A DNA stretch of 17,442 nt, taken from assembly GCA_036939975.1 (NCBI GenBank), contig JALLPB010000747.1:1-17442 (forward strand). Direction: 5' to 3'. Positions within the stretch are counted from its first letter, which is position 1; each line of letters opens with the position of its first letter. Origin of the DNA: Cyclostephanos tholiformis (Eukaryota; Bacillariophyta; Thalassiosirophyceae; Thalassiosirales; Thalassiosiraceae). The notes below the pieces were generated by a model. The model saw only the letters and a list, made by a program, of their open reading frames with translations. It was not told the origin of the DNA and searched no databases. The translations under genes and the position numbers were made by a program. Positions 1 to 9,874 of the stretch are shown piece by piece.

Positions 1-56
1 CCGGGCGCGCCAAAAGTACGTAAATACAGTACATTTGTAAATGGCTTACGTCAGGC

Positions 57-78
57 GCAAGCCAATGTGGGGCAAAAA
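57..78 (+). repeat. Left terminal inverted repeat
   Basis: The 22 bases beginning GCAAGCCAATGTGGGG are the exact reverse complement of 2968-2989. Similarity continues inward for about 13 more bases after a 10-base insertion (79-88) that is absent from the right end. Confidence 0.88.
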
Positions 79-256
79 CCCTTAAAAAGTAACATTTTTA
101 AGAGTTTTTTCTCCGGTCATCACTGTATCGTCATGCTACATTTCTTCACTCAAGTGATTCATGATATAAATCAAGTATTATAACATAAACTTACTAGTTT
201 AGCACCCCCATTTAAGGGTTCCATCACATCCACCAAGTCCTTCTGGTTTCAATGAT

Positions 257-2609
257 ATGTCACACCCCTACATAAATATTGGCTCATCCCTCCAACCTCG
301 CGCCATCCCCAAAGCGTGCACCACCAAAATCAAGCCAAATCGCAGCATTGCAATGACCGCAACACTTTATTGTCCCCACATCACATATCCTTTCCAATCC
401 AAAGTGGGATATTATTCAATGGCTTCCCGGCGATGTACAGGTGACTCGGCAAAGAAGAAGGAGTTCATCAACATCTACCTTTTGATGCCTGAAACACGCG
501 TCAATGATGCCTTCACCAAGGAGGACATTGCTGATCTCCAAATGATAAGGCCTACATTGCAGGACTCCTTCTACCACCACCCGATTGGGTCATGGATGAC
601 AACAAGGACAATATACCGTCCGAATGCGCTTATGACACTGCATTGGATCAACTTGTGGCAATCATGTGTCGGGTTGGCGGAGGTCAACGATTGGCACACA
701 CAATGAGGGTGAACGTGACATGGTACAATGGGGTCGGGATGGGATTGATATTCACGACAATAGATCTTGTATCTCCCCTGACCCCTCACGTGGTGGTGAC
801 TGGGAATGTCAAACACTCCAGTGTTCTACTTGTACATTATATCCTGTGCCAATGGATGAGGCACGTGAGGATGCGGGTGCCAAGCAAATTTTGTTCCATG
901 TATACGAATATAAAGTATCACTCCGTAAAGATGGCACGGAATGTCGGTGACTCAAGCTTGTCCAAAAACAAGCAACAATTGGCGAATTTCATTGTCTGTA
1001 ATATCTCCCATCACTTTTATGCAGCAGCTACCACATGACAAGCTACAAGCTTGCAGCACAATGTCAGAGCTAATCTCGTGCCAACATGGCTGGGAGTATA
1101 AGCTCTCACTGCGATTACGGCAAGAGGATGGGACTCTCTTTTAATGAAGAGATTCAAAGTTGGTATTTTCAAAATACCTCGGTGAGTGTTGAGGGTGCTT
1201 CGCTTGAATGGGTAGATGTCCATGGAAAGTGACACACGTGCTATTTTGGGCACTGGCCGGACGATTCAAAGCAAGATGCGGCTGCAACCACAAGGAATAT
1301 GAGGAACGAGCTATGCATTGATGGCAGCCCACTAAATCTAGTGAGGGGCTATCTGTTGGAGGGACAGTGTGGAAGGGGACAGACGGTGCGGCTGTGTCAT
1401 ATAGATGTGGTAAATCGATTTTTGGACAAACAATGCTTTCGTCCGAGTTAAATGTGTCTATCAATGCACAGGTCAAGACGCCAGGGCATGAGAAGTAGTG
1501 GCTTGATGGGAAGACAGGGTCGGACAAGAGGTACTGCCAGCAGTGCATGTTCTCCATCATCACATCAGAAGTGGAGGACAGTGGCAAGCAGATGCTCAAT
1601 GCCAAGTGGATTGAGCATGGCGGAGAGTTAGTTGCAGTAATCCCCGCCACTGAATGCGTACAAATGCTCAGCAATCCCTCTTGGATCAATGGCATAAAAA
1701 GTGAGGGGATGAGAGCGAGTTGTGAGGGGAAGGCACTTGTGGAGCAGAAAACTTATGAGTGTTACACAATGGATGACGTCCTCCCAATTTTGAACTATAA
1801 AATAAAATTTCCAAAAGGGAAATTCAACGGGATGCATGCGTACTATAACATATGCACTGAACCTAACCTTGGATTGGGGTTTGCAGCTCTTTGCCGCATT
1901 GCATGTGGATGCAATGTGTGTAAGGAGCAGCTGGCAAGGCCGTGGATGCCGTGCATTGATATGCACAAGCAGCCAAGATATGCCGCAAATAGGGAGTGTG
2001 TGTTGTGGTGGAGTTATGAGGGGGCTAATGATTGGAGAATCTGTAAGCTGCTCCTTGCGATGGTCAACAATGAAAAGGGGGTGCAGGACTTGGTACGATG
2101 CATTTTAAATGCTATGGAGGCGCGCATATGTTGCTTATGTTGCAGGAGGGGGAGGTTGGGGCAGATGGAACAATGGACAATGCGGCGATGGGATACTATG
2201 GGGTCAATTGGACAAGCAAGCTGTATGCTTTGCAAGCAGTTGCAGAGTGAGTGTTGGGTGTGATTGTGGCTGGAGCAATGGTGGTTGACGCAGTGTATTT
2301 TAATATGGTTGGCCGTGCGCCATATTGGTACATGCAGTTGGAGTTGATGACAGTCATTGAGGAAAGCATGTGCTGCGGAGTGGGCCGCAGATGGAGGAAA
2401 TCAGTGCAACAAATAAGTTGCCTCTTGCCTGCAACAGATTGGATGCGACGTGGAAGAGGGCAGTAAAAATAACGACACAGAAGCACGAGGCAATTATGGA
2501 GGAGGCTGGGAGGCACAACAGACTTGACTTCAGCAAGGGTGAGGACAGCAATGATGAGGAGGATGACGAATCGGGGAGCGAGGTGGAGAGTGATGGCGAC
2601 AGCAAATAG
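257..2609 (+). pseudogene. Broken DDE-type transposase-like gene of the 57-2989 element
   Basis: No single frame spans this region, but plus-strand coding character moves between frames in blocks: 257-590, 592-1040, about 1130-1230, 1382-2110, about 2111-2370 and 2370-2609. The block from 1382 reads TDGAAVSYRCG and, after about 35 residues, PGHEK followed by a stop and WLDGKTGSDKRYCQQCM. A 'DG..xQY... PGHGK ..DG' arrangement is known from many orphan DDE/RNase-H-fold transposases, so Asp at 1382-1384 is a candidate first catalytic acid. The TAG at 1496-1498 sits where a Trp codon would be expected. A Cys-rich stretch (CGCNVCKEQL, about 1909-1938) may be a metal-binding segment. The C terminus is highly acidic (Asp/Glu/Ser-rich, about 2535-2606) and ends at TAG 2607-2609. 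At least four frameshifts make it non-functional. The start at 257 is only the first ATG of the first open block. Family assignment is an inference; the coding origin is fairly secure. Confidence 0.72.
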
Positions 2610-2618
2610 CACTAGAGC

Positions 2619-2624
2619 AATAAA
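2619..2624 (+). promoter_or_regulatory. Polyadenylation-signal-like AATAAA
   Basis: AATAAA lies ten bases after the last stop of the transposase relic, on the same strand and inside the right terminal repeat. The position suits a eukaryotic mRNA 3' end, but a hexamer in AT-rich DNA is weak evidence on its own. Confidence 0.4.
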
Positions 2625-2668
2625 TTAATGTCAATTTCTAAATCGTTTGGATAGCTACCAAAATTGCT

Positions 2669-2701
2669 GGCAGCCTTCCTAATGGGATGAAGAAGGCTGC
2701 C
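2669..2701. repeat. Short hairpin inside the transposon 3' region
   Basis: Two perfect 10-base arms (GGCAGCCTTC at 2669-2678 and its reverse complement at 2692-2701) flank a 13-base loop. A second small palindrome, TGGCCA-TTT-TGGCCA, follows at about 2745-2759. Both lie in the non-coding 2610-2967 part of the element. They may be subterminal transposase-binding structures or chance. Confidence 0.5.
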
Positions 2702-2967
2702 GTATTGTATGAGTGCCATGGCATGACGGCAACATTGATTGTGGTGGCCATTTTGGCCATCGTTGTTTTGTTCTGTCGAGGCCAATTTATTATGAATTCA
2801 ATGGAGGGGTCACTAACAATTCCTACGTATGTCAAAAAATGAAACGCACTCCTGTTTGGTTCCCGCTTTTAAAATAATGGTTCGAGCCAAGGGTATGTAA
2901 GGTATGCACCTAAAAATAAGTGCAAAACATGAGTTTTTTAACCCTAAGGAGGGGTTAAAAACGTTAC

Positions 2968-2989
2968 TTTTTGCCCCACATTGGCTTGC
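2968..2989 (-). repeat. Right terminal inverted repeat
   Basis: Exact reverse complement of 57-78 over 22 bases, with imperfect inward continuation. It marks the right end of the 2.9-kb element. Confidence 0.88.
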
Positions 2990-3804
2990 ACCACACCGAT
3001 ACTACAATGTCATTTTTTCCCCAGCTCTTGAAAAATGTATCAATAAACCAATCATGGTGACCACAGCAGGCAGGAAGTGGAGTAGTGCACAATCAACATG
3101 AGGGGGTAGAGGAAAATGGCAGGGGAGAGGGAGTGCAATGAGGGGAGACATGACCGACAATGACTGCAATGCAGTGACAATTGTTGCAATGACTTGCAAA
3201 AAGTAACAATCAACCCACTTTGATAAAGGACATGATGGGAATGGAGGGGTGAGCACGAGAGGGAGGAGAAGGAGGTGGAGTGGGGGAGTGAAACACGACC
3301 ATTGACAGAATCATTGCACTTGCTCTGCCTTTCCATACAAATACAGAACAATCAAGTGACAAAGGCTATGATGGGAAATGAAGGGGTGAGCAAGGGATGA
3401 GGGATGAGGGGAGAGGGGGAAGATTGCAAGGCAGGGGGTACGGTGATGGTGATTGGGAGGATGGGACAGGCAATGGAGGGATGGGCATGGGGGGTGAGGG
3501 GAAAGGGGGAAGTTGGAGAGAGAATGGGCAGAGCAAGACCCTGCACTTCACGATATCAATTAATGCTGCCAATGGGGATCAGGAGGATGCAAGAGGCAAT
3601 GGAAATGGAGGGGCAAGAAAGGGGGGTGCAGGGAGAGGGGAAAGATTGCAGCAGTGGGTGGTGGCGGTGGCATTGCCCAGCACAACAATCGAATAAAAAT
3701 TCTAGTGGCAGGAGAGGCATCAGCAACAAACACAACAACCAAATAATTCATGGTACAGATGGGAGAGAGATGGAGGAGGAAATAGAGTAGGGGTGGCAGT
3801 CAAT

Positions 3805-3845
3805 GGAGAAGAGGAGGAGGAGGAGGAGGAGGAGAAGAAGAAGAA
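3805..3845. repeat. GGA/GAA trinucleotide microsatellite
   Basis: A run of GAG/GGA triplets passes into GAA triplets over about 41 bases. It is the purest simple-sequence core of the GA-rich region. Confidence 0.9.
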
Positions 3846-4012
3846 AGCCAGGTTGGGGTAAGGGGATGATTGCAACATCTTTGGAGCATTGAAGGGTGGG
3901 GAGGAAAGGCATCAACATTTAATTTGACAACCAAATAGTAAATTGGAAAGGGGATGGGGAGAAAAATGAATGAGGAGATGGATGAGGAGATACATGTGCA
4001 GCTAGAGGCTTT

Positions 4013-4040
4013 GAGGAGGAGGAGGAGGAGGAGGAGAGGA
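4013..4040. repeat. GAG trinucleotide microsatellite
   Basis: An almost pure GAG/GGA run closes the GA-rich region. The sequence becomes ordinary AT-rich DNA directly after it. Confidence 0.88.
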
Positions 4041-4370
4041 TTATACCATTGTGTAATTTAACTCTAATTCTTCCATTGGCTAACTGAATTCCCACCAGTT
4101 TTAGCCCCCTTGCCCAGCATGACCAGGATCAGAAGCGCTCAGCAAGATGATATTGATGGGACATTAAATATTGAACTTCTATGCCCTGTAGTTAGATCAT
4201 TTTACAAATATTAGAAGGGGATATAATGAATTTTTTAAATGTATTCGTTGGGCTTAAAAAAGACAAAAACTCAAATTTTGTATTGATTCCTAGGTATGTA
4301 GAAGGAAGGAACAAAAAAAAATAATACTGGTTCCTGTGTATGTGTGAAACTAAAAATCTGTTTTCAGTTC

Positions 4371-4450
4371 AGTTTCCAATGGGTACGAAGCATAATTGTT
4401 TCTCAAAATTTTCAAGTGAGAAACAATTATGCTTTGCACCCATCCAAACT
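4371..4450. repeat. Long near-perfect inverted repeat (hairpin)
   Basis: The arms 4381-4405 and 4417-4441 pair over 25 bases with only two mismatches around an 11-base loop (4406-4416); the innermost 18 bases match perfectly. With a 1-base indel and a 2-base mismatch the pairing extends outward to 4371-4450, about 35 bases per arm. This could be a fold-back (MITE-like) element, a small-RNA precursor or a replication-generated inverted duplication. Sequence alone does not separate these. Confidence 0.85.
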
Positions 4451-4718
4451 ACATTAAATTGTGCGACTGCTCTCTTTTTACTTAGAGGTAATTATTTTCA
4501 CTCTAACTATGATACTCTATCAATACACTTACTCAGTGCAGCTATGATATCTACCTTCTCAAAAACATGGTGACCATGGTAACCCTCCCCCCCCCAAAAA
4601 AACAAGCCGAAAATAGATAACGACTAAATCTTCATAGGCAAAAAAATTGATGGATAGCTGGGATTAGTGCACATTGTTACAATGCAGCAGCCATGAAAAT
4701 GCACTAGAATTACTTCAC

Positions 4719-4776
4719 AAAAACTCACCTTTAGTCAGCAAGTGCACTTTTAAAAAACTTATCTTTAGTCAGTAAG
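4719..4776 (+). repeat. Imperfect direct repeat, 34-bp offset
   Basis: Two copies of AAAAACT-CACC/TATC-TTTAGTCAG-C/T-AAG start at 4719 and 4753. Each is about 24 bases and they differ at a few positions. They look like an incomplete tandem duplication in AT-rich DNA. Confidence 0.6.
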
Positions 4777-6499
4777 CATACCACGCCGCTGCCTGTAGAA
4801 AATAATCAATGAAATAAAGAAATTGTTAGTTGTACCAAAAAAAATTACATCGCCATGTTGTGACAATTGTTATCAATCACACAACTTACGGCGATCGGAC
4901 TCACCTTAAAAATTAGAGATGCTGGAGTTCGGTGTGGTTGGGGGACCATGGTGGTCATGTTCTATTTTTTGTTGTTGTGAGTTGTGTGTTTTTTGGTGTG
5001 CACGGCTGGTTGTTGAGAGTCCACCATTGGTCACAGGCTTTCAATTATAAGTCCTACATATGTGGGGTTTAGTATCGAAGATACACTCCGATTTTTTCTT
5101 TCAAAAATTCACTCCTACATACATAGGGCTTTCTTATGAAAAAAGACGGCATCTTCCACGGTGCTCTTGGGAAGCAATACAATTAAGAAAGAGGAAAATG
5201 TCTGAAATTTTGAAGTATTTATGTACTACAAGTATAGGATTTTTTTACACAAAAATATGAATAAAAGTAAGTTGACAAGAAAATCGATAATTTTATCAAT
5301 AATAATATGTACCCTATGGGATTTTCTCTCGGGGGATATAGGCAGATGACACGTAATGGGAAATTTGGGAATTTTTTTCATTTCACATGCATAAGTAGGT
5401 GAAAGTATGTACTTTGAAGCTGTTATTGGACTTGATGTCCCATTTAGCATTGAAAATGCCCCATTTAGCACAATCTGAAGGCGATATGTGGCATGGTGTT
5501 ACTTCTGATCGATGATGTCTGCCGCTCTGCTGCAGCCCTAATGGAACGCTACAATTTGAAACTATGCCCACAAACTTAATAGGAATCTGCCTCACATGCA
5601 TAAGAATGGTGTCTTTTCTTTTCATTCCCACATCTGTATGCATTGGGCTTGAAAATTATATGTGATCATGCAATAAAAGCATGTAAATGTAGAAACACTA
5701 GATAATTGGGGTGTTTTACTAGCCTGTATCTGCCACATGTTCAGTAGCCTAATAGGCCACTGGGGTTGAGAGAATGTTGAAAAACTTCACATAAATCTTT
5801 CAAACATACATTTCAAACCTCAAATGTTCTATTCCATGCACTTTGGCTTTCAAAAGGATGATAGCTCAAAATCACATGTGAAACAGGGCATTTTGTTGAT
5901 TCAGGTAACTTTCAATATTTGGTGCACCCAAAAGGTAAGTTCCGGTCATTTGTTTTTTTTTTCAACAAATATTTCAAGATATCATATTGACATCTAATTC
6001 AACCATTTGGACAACCCAGAACACCATGTTGAGTGTCTGCAATTGACATGCCACCTAAGAAACACATAAAACCAACAACTATTTCAACCAAATCTCAATT
6101 TTTTTCAAAAAAAATCTAAGGAATCATACTGACACCTAGTAGTGTAGATTGGAACACTCAAGAATGGTTTTGGGATCATCTGAAAACATGTCATTTTCTG
6201 AGCCAGACTCCCTAGCTCATCCACAGCATATGAGGATGCTCAACTTCTTCACACATTCAATATGGATGTGGAATGCAGGCAGTGGTGGTTTACAAGCATG
6301 GATGAAATTATCATGGTTGCAGAGTCCATTTGACGATCTGGCATAGGTATTGCACTTGAGGTAGTATTGTACATACATGTTTGATCTGATAATTAGCTGT
6401 TACAAATCCATTGAGGTTGAGGGAATTGATAATGCTCCAGTCACAATATGTCTTCTGTCCAATTGCATCACTGCTGTGACTGTCATAAACTAATCAAAT

Positions 6500-6687
6500 A
6501 ATAGTTGGATTCGGTTCACACAAAAAATAGTGTGAAACCATTTCACACTAAAAACTAGTGTGAAACTGTTGCACACTAAGTCGTGACTGTGTAGAATTCA
6601 TATTCATTCTTATGAAAGAGCTCACACTACGTCCATAGTATGAAACGGTTTCACATCATGTCCGTAGTGTGAAATCATTTCACAAGA
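6500..6687. repeat. Tandem array of 23-bp palindromes, 28-29 bp period
   Basis: The unit is TAGTGTGAAA, a 3-base centre, then TTTCACACTA. The copy at 6528-6550 is a perfect palindrome apart from its centre. Further copies lie at 6556-6578 (one arm mismatch), about 6608-6629 (degenerate), 6636-6658 and 6665-6687, with a half-decayed copy near 6500-6523. Starts are 28, about 52 (one unit position is unrecognisable), 28 and 29 bases apart, so the period is maintained through decayed units. No coding frame explains it. It could be a hairpin minisatellite or an array of symmetric protein-binding sites. Confidence 0.82.
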
Positions 6688-7065
6688 TTTTTGGTGAATT
6701 CATCCAACATTTGGTGAAAGTATTAGAGTGACAAGTTGGGACAATAAGGCTACTAGAGCAAGTAAAAGGTCCCAAAATTGACCAAATGAAGAAAAGTAAG
6801 GAATGCTTAGAGTCGGGCCCAACAAGAGGATCAAAATGGTACCCCATTTTCCAAAATCGACCAAAAACTCAAAAAATTCTGATTAGTTAGTATGACGTTA
6901 ATATATTTTTGTGTTTTGCTGCTTCATCATTAACCACCGACCCCATGGCAGTAAACATGTGCAACCATAGGACACAGGCATCTATCTGCCCACCATGCAT
7001 GTGCAGAGGATGGTGACTTGAAATGTTTTAACTGCTAAATATGGCAGAGATATTTGGTGGGATTG

Positions 7066-7286
7066 GTGGTTGGCTTGTGGTCAGACTTGGTTTTGGCGGA
7101 CTTTGGGTATGTGTGCTGTCTAGATAAAATATCTCTACGAAAACAGGGGTAAAATGCAATTGAAGAAATCAACCATGGCGGTGGCATCATCCCTGCTATG
7201 GCTGACATGGGGCCACACTCCGGCAATAAAGCATACAACTATCAATTAACATAATATGTGACTGGTCTGCATTGTTAAAACTAGAA
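7066..7286 (+). repeat. Dispersed repeat, copy A
   Basis: This stretch is a diverged copy of 12090-12290 in the same orientation. Shared anchors in order are GTGGTTGG, CCATGG, CCGGCAAT and TTAAA(A)CTAGA. CCATGG-to-CCGGCAAT spacing is 47 bases here and 45 in copy B; CCGGCAAT-to-CTAGA spacing is 61 here and 60 in B. The minus-strand open frame at 7035-7238 overlaps it but has no recognised motif. The type of element is unknown. Confidence 0.6.
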
Positions 7287-7418
7287 AAAAATGTTTATTA
7301 CTATTAATATGACTGCTATTGCATGTCGCATCAATGATGACATGCAACAACGCAAAGACGACAAAATGATGAGCACCACTCAGCTCACCGGAAGAATTTG
7401 ATGTTGCTGATGCCAAGT

Positions 7419-7450
7419 AATTTAATTTAATTTTAATTTTAATTTTATAA
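7419..7450. repeat. AT-rich TTTAA-type simple repeat
   Basis: A short run of AATTT/TTTAA units lies about 17 bases beyond the 3' end of the minus-strand transposase relic. It contains TTAA strings, the target sequence of piggyBac elements, but no terminal inverted repeat is visible here. Confidence 0.6.
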
Positions 7451-7466
7451 TCACTACCATAAAGGC

Positions 7467-9257
7467 TTATGTGCTAGAGATTGCTTCTCTCTCTAGGTTC
7501 ATTAGGCTTACGCGTTCTCTCATTTTTCTGTATTTTTTATGGATTCGCATAAACAGATGCCCCCAAAAGTCAATCATCAGCTGTGCTGGCGGCTCCCTCC
7601 ACCCACGGGCCCAAGCCATCCCGGCATTCACCTCCGCCACAGACAAGAGGAACGTAAACTGATGATTGGGCCAACATTTAGTGGCCCAAACACTCTCAAG
7701 TGAAATTGGAGCATGATGACATTGGCTAATGTCATCCACCCAATACATTCCTTTATTGTGATGAGAGAACAGCTCAGCAAAGTGGAAGGACTTCCACTCC
7801 CCGTCAACCTTTTGCCATATTTGGTGGTCCTGATTTTCCTCCAGTGTCCCATGCAAAGACATTATTTCTATAACATAATCCACATCATGACAACAATGAA
7901 CAAGAAAATATGCACCATCAATCTCCTGCATGTACTTTCTGTCACACCTAATCTTTTTGTATTCATGTGGTGGTCTAAGTAGTTCCCCGGGAAACCCTTC
8001 GGCCACTACCTCCTTTTTTTTATCAAGAACTGACCGTAAACTCCAACTTGGTGCAGTGCCATGATGCCTGCCTCCACACAAAAACCACTATTGCCCATTA
8101 CCACTTTTCTCGACCGGTGGATTGGCTCTGACTGTCATCTCCAGGAGCAGCTGCACCACCAAGTTCTTGTATCCCTTTTCCTCCTCCCACTTTGACTGAA
8201 AAGTAAACTGGCCTTTGCCAACTTTGGTCAATGCTTGCCCTCGACAAGCTTGACCCACTACATGATTGTTTTTCAGTCATCACCATCCGCTATCATATGG
8301 TATTCATTGCAAACTGACCATGGTTTCCACGGGGGGATCATAAATCCTGGACAAAATTTGTTCAGCCAAATGGTCATCGATTCATCAATGCAGCCACAAT
8401 GGACAATAGATGTGAGCATAATGCTCATAAAAGCATCTATCATCTCCCTCACCTCATGACACCTGTTAGTGAACAACAACGGCTCCTCCTTTGAGGTGCA
8501 CCGGATGTGGTACATGATCTCAAGGACAAGGAAGCAGTTGCGCAAGGGCGACATGTACACATTCAGTCGGAAAGGAGCCCCTTTGAACATGCTGATGGGT
8601 GCCAATGACCACCACTACCACATCTCCCAATCTCCAATGCTGTTGAAGCACACCATAAAAAAAGTAACAACCCAGTCAGACATAAAACTCCTGCAGGGTC
8701 AGCTTTGTTGTAAGGTGCTTAATTGTTTTGGGAATGATGATGTTAAGGATGTATTCCTCCAGGAAGCGCATCCAAAAGAGGGTGAGGTCATCCATCTCCC
8801 TAATCTCACCCCATCGGTAAGATGTGAGCTGGCCTTTGAGATTTGCCAAGTTCTGCTCCTTCCTTGGGAAAAGTGTTGGCTCCTCCCACCGCCCATTCTC
8901 TGGGTGAAAATGATGTTCCACATTTTTGGGTGCTGGCTCGTTGTTGTCATCCACCATAATTCCCTATCTCCGAAGCTCTTCGATTTCCTCCCTCACTGTA
9001 TAATCATCAACACCAACATTTGGGATGATGTTTCAACTGGCTGATCAAAGCTCATTTGTTTCCCTCTGTTGCCTATTTGGCGCATTTGTTGTCACATGTG
9101 TCTCCATTGGAAAGGGCACAGCGGGTGCCATGTCAACCTTGAAGTTCTTCTTGACAATGTGGAACTTGGTTCCATCATCAAATTCAGGAATACAAATGAT
9201 GAAGCAGTCCTGCATCTTTCTGTTGACTTTCCTAGGGCACGCACCCATCATGAGCAC
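7467..9257 (-). pseudogene. piggyBac-type transposase relic (DDE_Tnp_1_7-like)
   Basis: Reading the minus strand from 9257 down, blocks follow the order of piggyBac/PGBD transposases. An N-terminal part (DDGTKFHIVKKNFKVDMAP) comes first. A core entry follows (LFWMRFLEEYILNIIIP). Next is ISMFKGAPFRLNVYMS near 8600 and a CIDESMTIWLNKFCPGF block holding the first catalytic Asp (codon 8384-8386), then KPWSVCNEYHMIADGD. GNSGFCVEAGIMALHQVGVY with QFLIKKRR and WPKGFPG follows, and then DVDYVIEIMSLHGTLEE. Last is GMYWVDDISQCHHAPISLE with candidate third Asp residues near 7731-7736. The second catalytic Asp, expected as DSGFCV, is Asn here (codon 8090-8092). A TAG (8006-8008) interrupts KKRR-WPKG, another TAG lies just upstream of 8957, and frames change near 8270, 8100, 8000 and in the N-terminal part. 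It ends at 7467 without the usual C-terminal Cys-rich tail. Transposase function is lost. Confidence 0.88.
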
Positions 9258-9796
9258 ATCAGTGAGACAGCTCTTGTCGTCATAAGGGTATATCTCCCTA
9301 ATTTTTGCACTAGTAGGGTTGAAAATTGGGCCTTAGCAGAGCCAAGAGCACCGATGCTGGTGAGGAGAGTGAATTGCACCATGTTGGGAAATGAAGGGCC
9401 CGCCAATTTTTCCATATGGTACCTACATATTCCTGCCATAGAAATACACAACTCTTAAAAAAATATTTTTTTGACACAACAACATAAGCAAGATGGAGCA
9501 AGATCAAAATGGCCCCATTTGCAATGGAATAAGTTGGCCGGCCTTGGGGATCATCTGGGAAGAGTTGAAATGTTGCTAGCCCCAAACCCTAGCTCCAACC
9601 ATGTTCAAACTTTAATATTATCTGAGCTATATTTGCTGAGATTGATATTTGAAAAATCCATGAATTCATGGTAGGTGGTTGAAAATCCAAGTAGCATTTC
9701 TTAGCAATACCAAAAAACACTACATACTCTGTCAAACCTGACCTCAGTTATATTCAACACAATCATTTTCTTTTAATGATCATATAGTGTCATTTG
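9258..9796. other. Possible 5' flank of the piggyBac relic; otherwise no gene
   Basis: On the minus strand, 9258-9451 is open (MCISMAGICRYHMEKLAGPS onward) and may be further N-terminal sequence of the transposase relic, but I cannot recognise it. From about 9460 to 9796 I see only AT-rich sequence. No piggyBac-type inverted repeat with a TTAA duplication was found upstream. Confidence 0.35.
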
Positions 9797-9822
9797 ACTG
9801 GTGTCCAATATCTGATGTCCAA

Positions 9823-9874
<52 letters not shown>

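Larger units (their letters stand above)
57..2989 (+). mobile_element. DNA transposon with 22-bp terminal inverted repeats, decayed
   Basis: A 2.9-kb unit is bounded by a perfect 22-bp inverted repeat (57-78 and 2968-2989). It encloses a degenerate plus-strand transposase-like gene (257-2609) followed by a polyadenylation-like signal. Inside the repeat the two ends stay related: after a 10-base insertion on the left, both read a GTAAC-ATTTTTAA / GTAAC-GTTTTTAA type sequence. I could not identify a convincing target-site duplication next to the 22-bp repeat, so the true ends may lie slightly further out; the left flank near 31-39 and the right flank near 3010 share an ACATT-GTA-like string. 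The internal protein suggests a DDE-type cut-and-paste element, but I cannot place it confidently in a named superfamily. Confidence 0.8.
3062..4040. repeat. Purine-rich (GA-rich) simple and degenerate repeat region
   Basis: Nearly 1 kb is dominated by G and A on the plus strand (GGGGA, GAGG, GGAGG strings). Weak longer repeats are visible: 'ACAATCAA ... ATGATGGGAA-TG-AGGGGTGAGCA' occurs near 3207-3255 and again near 3349-3392, and 'AGGCATCA ... ACAACCAAATA' near 3714-3744 and 3907-3939. Open frames here (for example 3397-3790, Gly/Arg/Met-rich, and Pro/Ser-rich frames on the other strand) are explained by the skewed composition and are not annotated as genes. Confidence 0.75.
4041..6499. other. 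AT-rich region with no supportable gene
   Basis: I see no convincing coding region in this 2.4-kb stretch. Open frames at 4340-4573, 5060-5260, 5226-5643 and 6149-6346 are short, of mixed composition and lack recognisable motifs. Local structure includes the long hairpin at 4371-4450, a 9-C/7-A homopolymer junction at 4587-4602, 24-bp imperfect direct repeats at 4719-4776, and two copies of CCCATTTAGCA about 21 bases apart (about 5440 and 5461). Confidence 0.55.

Noticed and set aside
1..11. CCGGGCGCGCC at the window start, containing an AscI-type site
   Set aside because: It could hint at cloning vector, but the sequence continues smoothly into AT-rich DNA and such an 8-mer is compatible with genomic sequence; there is no further vector signal.
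3397..3790. Plus-strand open frames rich in Gly, Arg and Met, and Pro/Ser-rich frames on the opposite strand
   Set aside because: They arise from GA-rich simple sequence, in which stop codons are rare; no domain or reasonable start context is visible.
4566..4578. CATGGT-G-ACCATG palindrome next to a C9A7 run
   Set aside because: Thirteen bases of symmetry in 17 kb is expected by chance and nothing nearby gives it a role.
6149..6346. 65-residue plus-strand open frame
   Set aside because: Isolated, short, no motif, and no supporting coding pattern on either side.
6500..6687. CRISPR array with palindromic repeats
   Set aside because: Intervals between units are only about 5-6 bases and the units decay along the array; real CRISPR spacers are about 26 bases or longer, and the context is eukaryotic.
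8469..9044. 191-residue plus-strand open frame
   Set aside because: It is antisense to the piggyBac relic, whose conserved blocks on the minus strand explain the openness.
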